A stretch of DNA of 64,000 nt from Nocardiopsis alkaliphila YIM 80379 (GTDB lineage Bacteria > Actinomycetota > Actinomycetes > Streptosporangiales > Streptosporangiaceae), in the NCBI RefSeq assembly GCF_000341005.1, contig NZ_ANBD01000103.1:1-64000 (forward strand), given 5' to 3'. Shown piece after piece: positions 35,999 to 44,340 of the stretch (the stretch's first letter is position 1; each line of letters opens with the position of its first letter). Made by a program: the position numbers and the translations under genes. Below the pieces are notes generated by a model, which worked only from the letters and a program-made list of their open reading frames with translations, was not told where the DNA came from and searched no databases.

Positions 35999-36178
35999 CG
36001 GATTCGTCGTTTTCGCCCCTGTCCGTCAGCACCGGACACCGTCCTGGCGGTGCCACGCGTCGAAGCGATCGGTGTCGGCCGGTGGCCCGTTCTCGGAGGA
36101 ACACCGCTTCGAAGCGGGGTCTTCCACCGGGGCACGGGGCAAGGAATGATCCGCCCTATAGGCACTAGACTCGGGCGG

Positions 36179-36766
36179 GTGACGAACATTCCGCCACACG
36201 AAGACGTGTTTCGACCGGGAGAGACACCCGCACCCCCGGAGCCCGAGACGGGTGTGGCCCACCTGCGGCCCCCGTTGCGGAGGGTGAGTGGCCGTGCGAT
36301 CGGAGTGTGGACCCTGCGCCTGGTCTTCGGCTCGTTGATCAGCCTGCTCCTACTGAGCGCCCTGGCCTGGGTCGTGGGCACCTTCGCCTGGGACTGGGTG
36401 CCCGAATGGATCCGGCGGAACCCGTGGGTGCTCCCGGCGGCCTACACCGTGTACGCACTGCTCAAGATCGCCATCGTGCCCTCGTGGCGGTATCGGGTGC
36501 ATCGGTGGGAGGTCACCGAGGACGTCATCTACACGCGGGTCGGCTGGATCAGCCGAGCCTGGCAACTCGTACCGGTCAGCCGCATCCAGACGGTCGACCA
36601 CACCCAGGGCTGGCTGGAGCGGGTCTTCGACGTGGCCACGCTCAAGGTGCAGACCGCCTCCTACGCCGGGTCCTCGACCATCGAGGGTCTGGACGCCGAA
36701 GAGGCGCGCGGGCTCAGCGAAGAGCTGGCCGTGCGCGCCGGAACGCTCCGGGACGACGCGACCTGA
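36179..36766 (+). CDS. bacterial PH-domain membrane protein (YdbS-like)
   Basis: 195 aa. Two membrane helices (about 38-65 and 77-95) are followed by a bPH2/DUF304 domain (YRVHRWEVTEDVIYTRVGWISRAWQLVPVSRIQTVDHTQGWLERVFDVATLKVQTAS). GTG 36179 follows TAGACT by seven nt, so it is likely leaderless. The stop overlaps the next gene (TGATG). Pairs of a short and a long PH-domain membrane protein (YdbS/YdbT in Bacillus) are common and are thought to influence membrane or envelope stress tolerance; molecular function unknown. Confidence 0.85.
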   Translation: MTNIPPHEDVFRPGETPAPPEPETGVAHLRPPLRRVSGRAIGVWTLRLVFGSLISLLLLSALAWVVGTFAWDWVPEWIRRNPWVLPAAYTVYALLKIAIVPSWRYRVHRWEVTEDVIYTRVGWISRAWQLVPVSRIQTVDHTQGWLERVFDVATLKVQTASYAGSSTIEGLDAEEARGLSEELAVRAGTLRDDAT

Positions 36767-38625
36767 TGGATCGACAGTACGAACCCGAATCCGGCCCTCA
36801 CGACCCGCCGCGGAACACCGATGGCACGGGCGGGTGGATCGCGCCGGGCAGTACCTCCGGGACGTCGGGGGACCAGCGGTCTGGGCGGGAACACCTCGAC
36901 GATCAGCAGGGGCGGCCCTCGCCCTCCTCGTGGCCCACGGGGGAGGCCCATGGTGCCCACCGACGGACGGAAGAACCCGGCTCGGCCACGCCCACCTTCC
37001 TTCCCCCGGTGGCCGATACGGGGGGCGAACCGGCCGCTCCACGTTCCTGGTGGGGTGAAAAGTCCTCGAACGACCAGGGAGGGGTCCTCGGGGCCGAAGA
37101 AGTCCACGGCCTCAGCCCACGCAGCCTGGTCGTGGGGCCGATCAATCAGCTCAAGAGCCTGTTCCTACCGATCCTGGCCGGTCTGGTCGTGGGCGGTTTC
37201 AATCCCTGGGTCCTCACCGCCACCGGATTCGCGGTGGTGGCCCTGCTCATCGGTGGCTTCGTCACCTGGAAGACCTTTCGTTACGAGGTGGGCGAGGAAC
37301 GCCTGGAGATCCGCAGTGGCCTGATCCGGCGCTCCCGCCGCACCATCCCGCTGGAGCGGATCCGGGGAGTGGACGTCACCAGCACGCTTTTGCACCGGAT
37401 ACTGGGTGTGGCCGTGGTGCGCATCGAGGCGGCGGCGGGCTCGGCCGAGGGCACCGAGGACGGCAAGCTCGACGCGGTGGACCTGGCCGAGGCCGAGCGT
37501 CTGCGCCGGGTACTGCTGCATCGCAAGGCCGTGCTCATGGGACGGGAGCGCCAGGAGGAACCCGCCAGAGGGAGAGAGGACACCGACGAGGAAGCCGCAG
37601 TGGCGGAGGAGCCCGCCGACGACACGGTCACCTACTTCCGGATGCCCCGGAACTGGTACCTGTACGGGGCGCTCAGCCTGGGCTACCTGCTCACCCCCTT
37701 CGTAGTCCTGACCACACTGTTCGGCATGCTCCAGCAGTCGGCGGGGGAGATGGTCACCGATTTCCTTCTGGACTGGGTGAGCAGCACCGACCGGGGCTTT
37801 CTGCTACTGCTCGCCGTAGTGTTCGTGGGCGCATTGGTGCTATTGATGCCGGTGTTCGCGGTGGTCTCCTACGCCCTCACTCACTGGGGGTTCTCACTGC
37901 GTGGCCGGGATGGGTCCCTGGTCGCCGAACGTGGCCTGTTCACCCGCCGCAGCGTGACGTTGGAACGGCGACGCATCCGTGGGTACGAGTTGTTCGACAA
38001 TCCCCTCGAACGCACACGCGGGGCGGTGCGCCTGCGGGCCATCGTCACCGGTCTGGGCGACACCGCCAACCGTGCGGTCCTGCTGCCCATCGGTCCTCGG
38101 GCGAGAGTGGAACAGGTGGTGGACAGCGCCCTGGCCCTGTTCCGTGCTCGCCTGACCCGCCATCCCAGGGCGGCCCTGTACCGCCGTCTCACCCGTGCGG
38201 TGCTGCCGTTCGTGGTGGTGACCGTGGTGGCCGCCGCTTCGGGGATCACCTGGGTGGCCGTCACCGCCGGTGTGTTGGCCGTACTCGGTGTGCCTTTGGC
38301 GGTGGACCGGTACCGGTCGTTGGGGCACGGTTACGACGGTGAACGGGTGAGCGTGCGTTCGGGATCGCTCTCGCGAGGCCAGGCCACGGTGGAACGTTCG
38401 GCGGTGATCGGTTGGACCTGGACCCAGACGCTGTTCCAGCGCCGCTCCGGGTTGGCCGACCTCCAGGTGACGGTGGGCGCGGGCACCGGTGGTTACACCG
38501 CCCAGGACGCCTCGTTGGGGGAGTCGGTGGACTTCGCTGCCCGGGTCACCCCGGAGATGGTGCGTCCCTTCCTGGTCCGACCACGGGGAGAAGACGAGGG
38601 CGGGTCCGCGGATCGTCAGGACTGA
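36766..38625 (+). CDS. multi-PH-domain membrane protein (YdbT-like)
   Basis: 619 aa. About 110 disordered residues precede the first membrane pair (SLFLPILAGLVVGGFNPWVLTATGFAVVALLIGG). Three bPH2/DUF304 modules are separated by helices. The first is FRYEVGEERLEIRSGLIRRSRRTIPLERIRGVDVTSTLLHRILGVAVVRIEAA, the second begins LTHWGFSLRGRDGSLVAERGLF, and the third lies near GYDGERVSVRSGSLSRGQATVERSAVIGW. ATG 36766 overlaps the upstream stop. Likely forms a complex with the shorter partner. Confidence 0.85.
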   Translation: MDRQYEPESGPHDPPRNTDGTGGWIAPGSTSGTSGDQRSGREHLDDQQGRPSPSSWPTGEAHGAHRRTEEPGSATPTFLPPVADTGGEPAAPRSWWGEKSSNDQGGVLGAEEVHGLSPRSLVVGPINQLKSLFLPILAGLVVGGFNPWVLTATGFAVVALLIGGFVTWKTFRYEVGEERLEIRSGLIRRSRRTIPLERIRGVDVTSTLLHRILGVAVVRIEAAAGSAEGTEDGKLDAVDLAEAERLRRVLLHRKAVLMGRERQEEPARGREDTDEEAAVAEEPADDTVTYFRMPRNWYLYGALSLGYLLTPFVVLTTLFGMLQQSAGEMVTDFLLDWVSSTDRGFLLLLAVVFVGALVLLMPVFAVVSYALTHWGFSLRGRDGSLVAERGLFTRRSVTLERRRIRGYELFDNPLERTRGAVRLRAIVTGLGDTANRAVLLPIGPRARVEQVVDSALALFRARLTRHPRAALYRRLTRAVLPFVVVTVVAAASGITWVAVTAGVLAVLGVPLAVDRYRSLGHGYDGERVSVRSGSLSRGQATVERSAVIGWTWTQTLFQRRSGLADLQVTVGAGTGGYTAQDASLGESVDFAARVTPEMVRPFLVRPRGEDEGGSADRQD

Positions 38626-38633
38626 GCGAAGAC

Positions 38634-38671
38634 GCGAGGGCGGTCACCGATGGGTCGGTGACCGCCCTCGC
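38634..38671. terminator. strong bidirectional terminator before sepH
   Basis: Perfect 17-bp stem (GCGAGGGCGGTCACCGA / TCGGTGACCGCCCTCGC) with a TGGG loop, between convergent genes. Confidence 0.85.
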
Positions 38672-38696
38672 ACCTGTGCGGGTCGTGGGGGATCGT

Positions 38697-40031
38697 TTAC
38701 TCGTTCTTCTTCGAGCCGAACATGATCTCGTCCCAGGAAGGCACCGAGGCGCGGCGGCCCCGGCCCTTGCGCTTGGGCGTGGTGGCGCCGGCGCCGGTGG
38801 CACCTCCCGCTCCGGTGGCACCGTTCGCGGCGGCCGGGATCGGTGCCGAGGGTGAGGGCTCGTCCTTGGCCCGGCGCGGGGTGCCCGTTTCGTTGAGGTC
38901 GATACCGACCCTGCGCCGACGTGGAGGCTGGGGCTCGACCGCGGGCGGGGCCGACTCGGGCTCCGGTGCGGGACGTGTGTCCGACCAGCCCGGTGCGGTG
39001 GGGGCCTCGGGAGGGCCTCCTGGTTCGGGCCATGCCCGTACCTCGGCCGCGGGCCGACGTGATTCGGGTTCGGTGCGTGGCTCCGCCCAGGACTCGGGCC
39101 GGGGCGCGGGACGTGTGGGTGGCTCCTCGACGGGACCGCGTCGAGGCGGCTCGTGACGGAAGGCCCCGGGCAGCGGTGCGGCGGGCGGTGCCTCTTGGGG
39201 CGTGGGCCTCCGTTCGATGCCCGGACGCCGGGTCTCCTCACGGATCGGCACCCCGAATTGGTCCGTGGGCATCACCGGGCGCAGCGGCTCGTCCGAGGGC
39301 GTGCTCTGCGTGGGTGATGGGCGAAGCGGTGCGGCGTGGTCGAGACGTCGCTCGGCGGCGGGTTGTGGGTCCGTCCGGGGCGGGTCGTTGGTGGCCTCGT
39401 TACGCCGGGGCGCGAACGGGGTGACGTTGGTGCCGGGTGCGGGAGAGGAGGCCGGGGGCTCGTTGGAGGAGAACCAGGCGGCCTCTTCGTCGGCGGGTGT
39501 GACGGCGTTGTGTCTGGGCTCGTAGAGCCAGTGGGCGACTCGTTCATCGCCGCCGTGCAGGAAGGCGAGCTTGATCTGCCAGGTACGGTCTTCACGCTTC
39601 CAGGAGTCCCACACGGCGTCGCCGGTCTGCAGTTGGTGGGCGCCGATCCGCTTGCTGACGATCTCCTCCAGGGAGGGACCGGGGGTGGCCTCACCCTGGG
39701 CGCGTACGGTGGCGCGCTGGGCCTGCTGCGCGATGTACTCGCGTTCCTGCAGGATGGGCCCTTCGAACCAGCGGACCCGTTCGATCGGTATCCCGGAGAT
39801 CTCGGAGATGGCCTCCGCGGTCTCGCCGGACCGAATGCGGGCCTGGATTTCCTTGGGGCGCAACGGATTCTCCACTTCGATCTCGTACTGGCCGAGCCGG
39901 GAGAACTGGCCGCGTACGGCGGCACGGAGGCGGTCGTCGACGGGCAGCGTGAAGCGGGTGCCGCGGCCGGTGCCGGCCAACACCAGGTAGGTGCCGTCCT
40001 CGCTCACGGCCACAAGGCGAAGCTCGTGCAT
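38697..40031 (-). CDS. sepH: septation protein SepH
   Basis: 444 aa. The N-terminal DUF3071 domain (MHELRLVAVSEDGTYLVLAG to about residue 180) contains a helix-turn-helix-like segment (IRSGETAEAISEISGIPIERVRWFEGP) and QTGDAVWDSWKREDRTWQIKLAF. A long Pro/Arg/Glu disordered linker leads to the conserved C-terminal motif RASVPSWDEIMFGSKK. SepH binds FtsZ and aids Z-ring assembly in actinobacteria. GGGAGGG precedes ATG 40031. Length and both conserved ends match the family. Confidence 0.92.
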   Translation of the reverse strand: MHELRLVAVSEDGTYLVLAGTGRGTRFTLPVDDRLRAAVRGQFSRLGQYEIEVENPLRPKEIQARIRSGETAEAISEISGIPIERVRWFEGPILQEREYIAQQAQRATVRAQGEATPGPSLEEIVSKRIGAHQLQTGDAVWDSWKREDRTWQIKLAFLHGGDERVAHWLYEPRHNAVTPADEEAAWFSSNEPPASSPAPGTNVTPFAPRRNEATNDPPRTDPQPAAERRLDHAAPLRPSPTQSTPSDEPLRPVMPTDQFGVPIREETRRPGIERRPTPQEAPPAAPLPGAFRHEPPRRGPVEEPPTRPAPRPESWAEPRTEPESRRPAAEVRAWPEPGGPPEAPTAPGWSDTRPAPEPESAPPAVEPQPPRRRRVGIDLNETGTPRRAKDEPSPSAPIPAAANGATGAGGATGAGATTPKRKGRGRRASVPSWDEIMFGSKKNE

Positions 40032-40604
40032 CGCCCTCCCTTTCGCGTCCCGTCGAGGGTTGGTCAAGACCGCCCCTCGCGTTCTCCAAGTCTGGTCGGC
40101 CGACAACCGTCCGGCCAGTACCGGGCCCGGCATGTCCGAACTGTGCCCGCCTCCCACTGCCGTGGTGGTCACCACGGTGGGAGCCACCCCGGGGTCCCGG
40201 GGTCCTCGCGGTCGCTTCCGTTGCCAATCTTGACACGCTGGACCTTGCACGACCGGGAGCGATCGTGGGGGAATGTCGCCGATTCCAAGCGAAGGCTCCG
40301 CGGTGATGGTATCCCGCGTGCCTCGAATCCCCCTAGGCCTGGGAGAAACTCCGATCTCATGCCAGGTGGCGACATGGTGGGTCTTGGCGTTCGCAACTCG
40401 ACACGCCGTGGGATGTCACATGGTGATGCTTCTTATTTGATGGCGTTATCAGCCCCTTGGGGCCTTTAAGGTTATGTATCCACTTGTGGGCGATATGCGA
40501 ACCATGGGGCCTAAGGGGTCGTCTGCCCCATCACACGCCCATCCCATGACACGACGATGTGTCCCGCCGCGCCCCTGCGCGGCCGACGGAGGGGGGAACA
40601 CACC
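40032..40604. other. 573-bp intergenic region between divergent genes
   Basis: No gene supported. It should hold the sepH promoter and that of the membrane protein at 40605. The part from 40400 to 40500 is AT-richer than its surroundings. A motif GGGGCCTttAAGG (40459-40471) recurs as GGGGCCTAAGG (40506-40516) and could be a regulator site. Confidence 0.45.
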
Positions 40605-41690
40605 ATGCGAAGACCCGAACGAGGGGATGGTGCCGAGCCGAACGAAGGTCACCGAGGTTCGGAGGCGGGAAGCAAGGAGGGCAAGGACGACAAGAGCGGT
40701 GATAAGCAGGGAAAACGTATCGAATTGAGCGTGTCCCAGGTCGCCGGAGCGGGTGTGGCCACCCTGACCGCGGCCACCGCCGCCTCCTACCTCAACGTCT
40801 ACGGAACGGTCGTCGGTACCGCCGTCATGGCCGTGCTCAGTACCAGTGCCGCGCCCGTGATCCAACACTGGATCACCCGCAGCGGAGAGCAAGCCAAGGA
40901 ACTGGCGGACAAGGCCAAGCAGAACCAGGCACGCAACCTCGTCGAACGGCCGGAACCGGCCACCGAACACGACGAAGGGCTCCCCTTCGACTCCTCCCTC
41001 GACGTCACCCGGAGCATGGCGCTGCCCACCTTGGGAGAGAACCTGCCCGGTCAGACCCTCGCGCATGGCTTCGGCAACCCCACCGACCCCACTCGGCCCC
41101 ACGATCCGGTCACGGACGAGGTCACTGAACTCCTGCCTCAGACGCCCCGCGAGGACACAGAACCCGTGCGACACGCGCTCGAGGACGAAAAATCGCGTCC
41201 CAAGCGCGGTTGGCGCGCGGTCCTGATCCCGGCCGGCGTGGTGTTCGTCCTGGTCATGCTGATCATCCTGGCCTTCGAACTGCTCACCGGCCGTTCCCTG
41301 ACCGCCTGGACCCAAGGGCAGGACGACTCCACCGCACCCTCCCTCTTGGGCGGACACTCCGCCCCCGCCCAGCACGACGAGGACGAGGTCCCCTCCGAAA
41401 CGGAGGAGGGACGGACCCCAGGGGACCCTCGACCCGGTTCCGGGTCGTGGTCGGACACCGAGGAGCCCGTCGACCCGGGATCCGTTCCAGGCGATCAGGA
41501 GACCGGTGCGCCCACCTCACCAACGACCCCCTCCGAACCACCGGCGGAAGGGCCCGACACGGAGCGACCGAGAGAGCAGATCGCTCCGGGAGACGGTGAC
41601 CAGAACCAGGGCGAGGGCGCTCCACCGGGTGGCGCGCCCCAGAACGGAGTCCAGGACGGTTCGCAAGGGGGACCCATGCCCACCGGCTGA
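40605..41690 (+). CDS. two-segment membrane protein with proline-rich tail, unknown function
   Basis: 361 aa. A highly charged N-terminus (to 45) precedes a weakly hydrophobic Ala/Thr-rich segment (VAGAGVATLTAATAASYLNVYGTVVGTAVMAVLSTSAAPVIQHWI, about 47-92). An acidic cytosolic region follows, then a strong membrane helix (VLIPAGVVFVLVMLIILAFELLTG, about 206-230), and last a Pro/Gly/Glu-rich tail that would be outside. GGAGGGGGGAA precedes ATG 40605. I have seen this layout in uncharacterised actinobacterial proteins. It ends 7 bp from the convergent oxidase gene. Confidence 0.7.
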   Translation: MRRPERGDGAEPNEGHRGSEAGSKEGKDDKSGDKQGKRIELSVSQVAGAGVATLTAATAASYLNVYGTVVGTAVMAVLSTSAAPVIQHWITRSGEQAKELADKAKQNQARNLVERPEPATEHDEGLPFDSSLDVTRSMALPTLGENLPGQTLAHGFGNPTDPTRPHDPVTDEVTELLPQTPREDTEPVRHALEDEKSRPKRGWRAVLIPAGVVFVLVMLIILAFELLTGRSLTAWTQGQDDSTAPSLLGGHSAPAQHDEDEVPSETEEGRTPGDPRPGSGSWSDTEEPVDPGSVPGDQETGAPTSPTTPSEPPAEGPDTERPREQIAPGDGDQNQGEGAPPGGAPQNGVQDGSQGGPMPTG

Positions 41691-41697
41691 CCGCGGG

Positions 41698-42996
41698 TCA
41701 GCCCAAGACCCGTTCCAGATAGGGGTTGCCGAAGCGGTGGTGTGGGTCCACCCGCTCCCGCACCGCGAGCGCGTCCTCCAGCCTGGGGTAGACGCCCTCC
41801 AGGTAGGAACGGTCGCGCGTGTGCATCTTGCCCCAGTGCGGGCGTCCTCCCACCGAGGTGAAGACCGCCTCCAGGTCGGCGAAGTACTTCTCGTGGGGGA
41901 CGCCCTGGTACATGTGTACCGCCACGTAGGCGCTCTCACGGCCGTAGGCGGTGGACAGCCACACGTCGTCGGCGGGGGCGAAACGCACCTCCACCGGAAA
42001 ACTCACCCGGTGGTCGCCACGGTCCACGATCGAACGCGCCTCCCGAAGCACGTCCACGGTGTGTTCGGCCGGGATCGCGTACTCCATTTCCACGAACCGC
42101 ACCTCGCGCACCGAAGCGAACACCTTGTGCGAGACATCGGTGTAGGCCCGCGCCGACAACGCCCGAGAACTGAACTGGTTCACCGTAGGCACCATCGACG
42201 GGAAACGGCGGCACACACGGTTGACCCGCTCGAAGAGTCGGTTGGAGAGCAAGTCGTCGTCCAGCCATGCCTTGAGCGGTGACAGCGGACGTGCAGGACC
42301 CTCCACGATGTTGTTGCGTTTGGTGTTGGTGTTACCGGTGTGCGGGAACCAGAAGAACTCGAAGTGGTCGTTGTCGGCTCGCAGTTCGGGAAGCCGCTCC
42401 AGCACCTCGTCCAAAGGCATCGGCTCCTCCCTGGCGTGCAACAGGAAGGCCGGACGTACCGCGAAGGTCAGCGCCGTGACCACACCGAACGCGCCCAGCC
42501 CCACCCGGGCGGCGTGGAACAATTCGGGGTCTTCCTCGGCCGAACACTCCACCACCGATCCGTCGGCCAGGACCAGTTCGAGGCCCACCACCTGACTCGC
42601 CAGTCCGCCCGCGTCTCGACCGGTGCCATGGGTGCCGGTCTGTACCGCCCCGGAGACGGTCTGCACCGCGATGTCGCCCATGTTGGCCAACGCGACCCCG
42701 TGCTCCGCCAAGGCTTCGTTGAAGTCGCACAGCGGTGTGCCCGCGGCCACGGTGGCGGTGCCGGCGACCGGATCGACGGAGCGCAGTCCGGTCAGGGCGG
42801 TGGGGGACAGGAGTAGGCCGTCCGTGATGGCCACGTCGGTGAAGGAGTGACCCGTACCGACCATGCGTACACGCAGGTCCTCGGCGGCCGCCGCCGCGAT
42901 CGCCGAGACGACCTCGTCGGTGTTGTCGGGGGTCGCCATGCGGCGAGGGCGTGCCTGGTGGGTGTCGGCCCAGGTGTGCCACAACACATCGTTCAT
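41698..42996 (-). CDS. FAD-dependent aldonolactone oxidase (D-arabinono-1,4-lactone oxidase family)
   Basis: 432 aa. FAD-binding PCMH-type domain with RVRMVGTGHSFTDVA (the GHS histidine is the usual flavin-linkage site in this group), VALANMGDIAVQTVSGAVQTGTHGTG and LGAFGVVTALTFAV. The C-terminal ALO domain ends GGRPHWGKMHTRDRSYLEGVYPRLEDALAVRERVDPHHRFGNPYLERVLG, whose HWGKMH motif is diagnostic. It oxidises sugar lactones (L-gulono- or D-arabinono-lactone type) or related polyols with O2. Divergent from the ferrochelatase gene across a 134-bp spacer containing a 16-bp dyad. Confidence 0.88.
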   Translation of the reverse strand: MNDVLWHTWADTHQARPRRMATPDNTDEVVSAIAAAAAEDLRVRMVGTGHSFTDVAITDGLLLSPTALTGLRSVDPVAGTATVAAGTPLCDFNEALAEHGVALANMGDIAVQTVSGAVQTGTHGTGRDAGGLASQVVGLELVLADGSVVECSAEEDPELFHAARVGLGAFGVVTALTFAVRPAFLLHAREEPMPLDEVLERLPELRADNDHFEFFWFPHTGNTNTKRNNIVEGPARPLSPLKAWLDDDLLSNRLFERVNRVCRRFPSMVPTVNQFSSRALSARAYTDVSHKVFASVREVRFVEMEYAIPAEHTVDVLREARSIVDRGDHRVSFPVEVRFAPADDVWLSTAYGRESAYVAVHMYQGVPHEKYFADLEAVFTSVGGRPHWGKMHTRDRSYLEGVYPRLEDALAVRERVDPHHRFGNPYLERVLG

Positions 42997-43014
42997 GTGG
43001 TGACATTAACGGTC

Positions 43015-43030
43015 GGTCACCTGGGTGACC
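43015..43030. promoter_or_regulatory. 16-bp dyad between oxidase and ferrochelatase genes
   Basis: GGTCACC-TG-GGTGACC, perfect 7-bp arms, 19 bp upstream of the oxidase ATG and 101 bp upstream of the ferrochelatase ATG. The position suggests an operator acting on the oxidase promoter. Confidence 0.5.
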
Positions 43031-43130
43031 AGATGTGACCGGAACGGGGAGTGGACCTGGTCACTTCCGGGGCGAAAGTCCCATGACATGGGTCGAGGGC
43101 GGCTCGAGGGAACCCGTGGGAGCTGGTTTC

Positions 43131-44162
43131 ATGAGGTACATGAGGCCTTACGACGCGTTTTTGCTGATCTCCTTCGGTGGACCGGAGGGCGAGGACGAGG
43201 TCATCCCGTTCCTGGAGAACGTCACCCGCGGGCGCAACATCCCCCGCGAACGGTTGGCGGAGGTCGGTGAGCACTACTTCCTCTTCGGTGGAGTGAGCCC
43301 GATCAACCAGCAGTGCCGGGACCTGCTCGCCGCGGTCACCACCGACTTCGACGCCAAGGGTGTCGACCTACCGATCTACTGGGGCAATCGGTTCTGGGCC
43401 CCGATGCTCACCGACACCCTGGCTCGGATGAAACAGGACGGCGTCCGCCGCGTCCTGGCGCTGCCCACTTCCGCGTACTGCAACTGGTCCAGCCGGACCG
43501 CCTACCAGGAGGACATCGACCGGGCCCTGGCCGACCTTGGCGAGGACGCCCCCGAGGTCGACCTGATCCGTCCCTTCTATGACCACCCCGGATTCGTCAC
43601 ACCGCTGATCGAGCACACTCAAGCGGCTCTGGACCGACTGCCCGACCAGCAGCGCGAAGGGGCGCACCTGCTGTTCTCCGCGCACTCCATCCCCACGACC
43701 ATGGCCGAGGCCAGCGGAGGACCGGACCACTCCTTCGGCCCCGAGGGCGCTTACGGGGCCCAGCTCGCCGAGGTGGCCCGTCTGGTCGCGGAGAAGCTCG
43801 ACCGGGAATACCCCTTCGAGGTCGTCTACCAGAGCCGTAGTGGCCCGCCCAGCCAGCCCTGGCTGGAGCCGGACGTCAACGATCGAATGGAGGAGCTCAA
43901 GGCGGAGGGGGTCCCCGCGGTCGTGGTGATCCCGCACGGGTTCGTGTCCGACCACATGGAGGTCAAGTTCGATCTCGACGTGGAGGCCAAGGAGACCGCC
44001 GACAGGCTCGGTATGGGTTATGAACGCGCGCTCAGCTCCGGTTCGCACCCGGCGTTCGTCTCGATGGTCACCGACCTGGTGCGCGAGTACATCGACGGGG
44101 CCGAACCGGTCCGGTTGAGTTCGCTGCCCCGTTGCAACGAAGGCGACAGGAAGTGCTGCTGA
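43131..44162 (+). CDS. hemH: ferrochelatase, actinobacterial [2Fe-2S] type (coproporphyrin pathway)
   Basis: 343 aa. LLISFGGPEGEDEVIPFLENV opens the family, and LLFSAHSIP carries the catalytic histidine region. VVYQSRSGPPSQPWLEPDV and VVVIPHGFVSDHMEVKFDLD complete it. Actinobacterial enzymes insert iron into coproporphyrin III and carry a [2Fe-2S] cluster. Here Cys117 (TSAYCNW) and the C-terminal Cys335, Cys342, Cys343 (RCNEGDRKCC) are the candidate ligands. The last pair is CC, where the mycobacterial enzyme has CxC. GGGAG precedes ATG 43131. No other haem gene is adjacent. Confidence 0.92.
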   Translation: MRYMRPYDAFLLISFGGPEGEDEVIPFLENVTRGRNIPRERLAEVGEHYFLFGGVSPINQQCRDLLAAVTTDFDAKGVDLPIYWGNRFWAPMLTDTLARMKQDGVRRVLALPTSAYCNWSSRTAYQEDIDRALADLGEDAPEVDLIRPFYDHPGFVTPLIEHTQAALDRLPDQQREGAHLLFSAHSIPTTMAEASGGPDHSFGPEGAYGAQLAEVARLVAEKLDREYPFEVVYQSRSGPPSQPWLEPDVNDRMEELKAEGVPAVVVIPHGFVSDHMEVKFDLDVEAKETADRLGMGYERALSSGSHPAFVSMVTDLVREYIDGAEPVRLSSLPRCNEGDRKCC

Positions 44163-44174
44163 CGGGCTGACCCC

Positions 44175-44208
44175 GGGCGGGGCGCAGGTGATCACCTCCG
44201 CCCCGCCC
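44175..44208 (+). terminator. terminator after ferrochelatase
   Basis: Stem GGGCGGGGCG / CGCCCCGCCC, 12 nt after the stop. The sequence between the arms is itself a palindrome (AGGTGATCACCT, 44186-44197), so the hairpin extends almost to its tip. Confidence 0.75.
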
Positions 44209-44235
44209 AGGAGGAACCTGAGGGGAAGAAGGGGG

Positions 44236-44312
44236 TCAACAGTGTTGATGCCCTCTGTACTGGGAAAAGGTGGTGATCGATGTCGCCTGGGCCGATAAGG
44301 TCGAATTCGACC
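44236..44312. promoter_or_regulatory. two palindromes upstream of the S9 peptidase gene
   Basis: TCAACA-G-TGTTGA at 44236-44248 and the perfect 14-bp palindrome GGTCGAATTCGACC at 44299-44312, the latter 28 bp before the TTG start and so possibly in the leader or over the promoter. No regulator is linked. Confidence 0.45.
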
Positions 44313-44340
44313 ATAAGTCGATGATCCTGGAGTATCTGTC

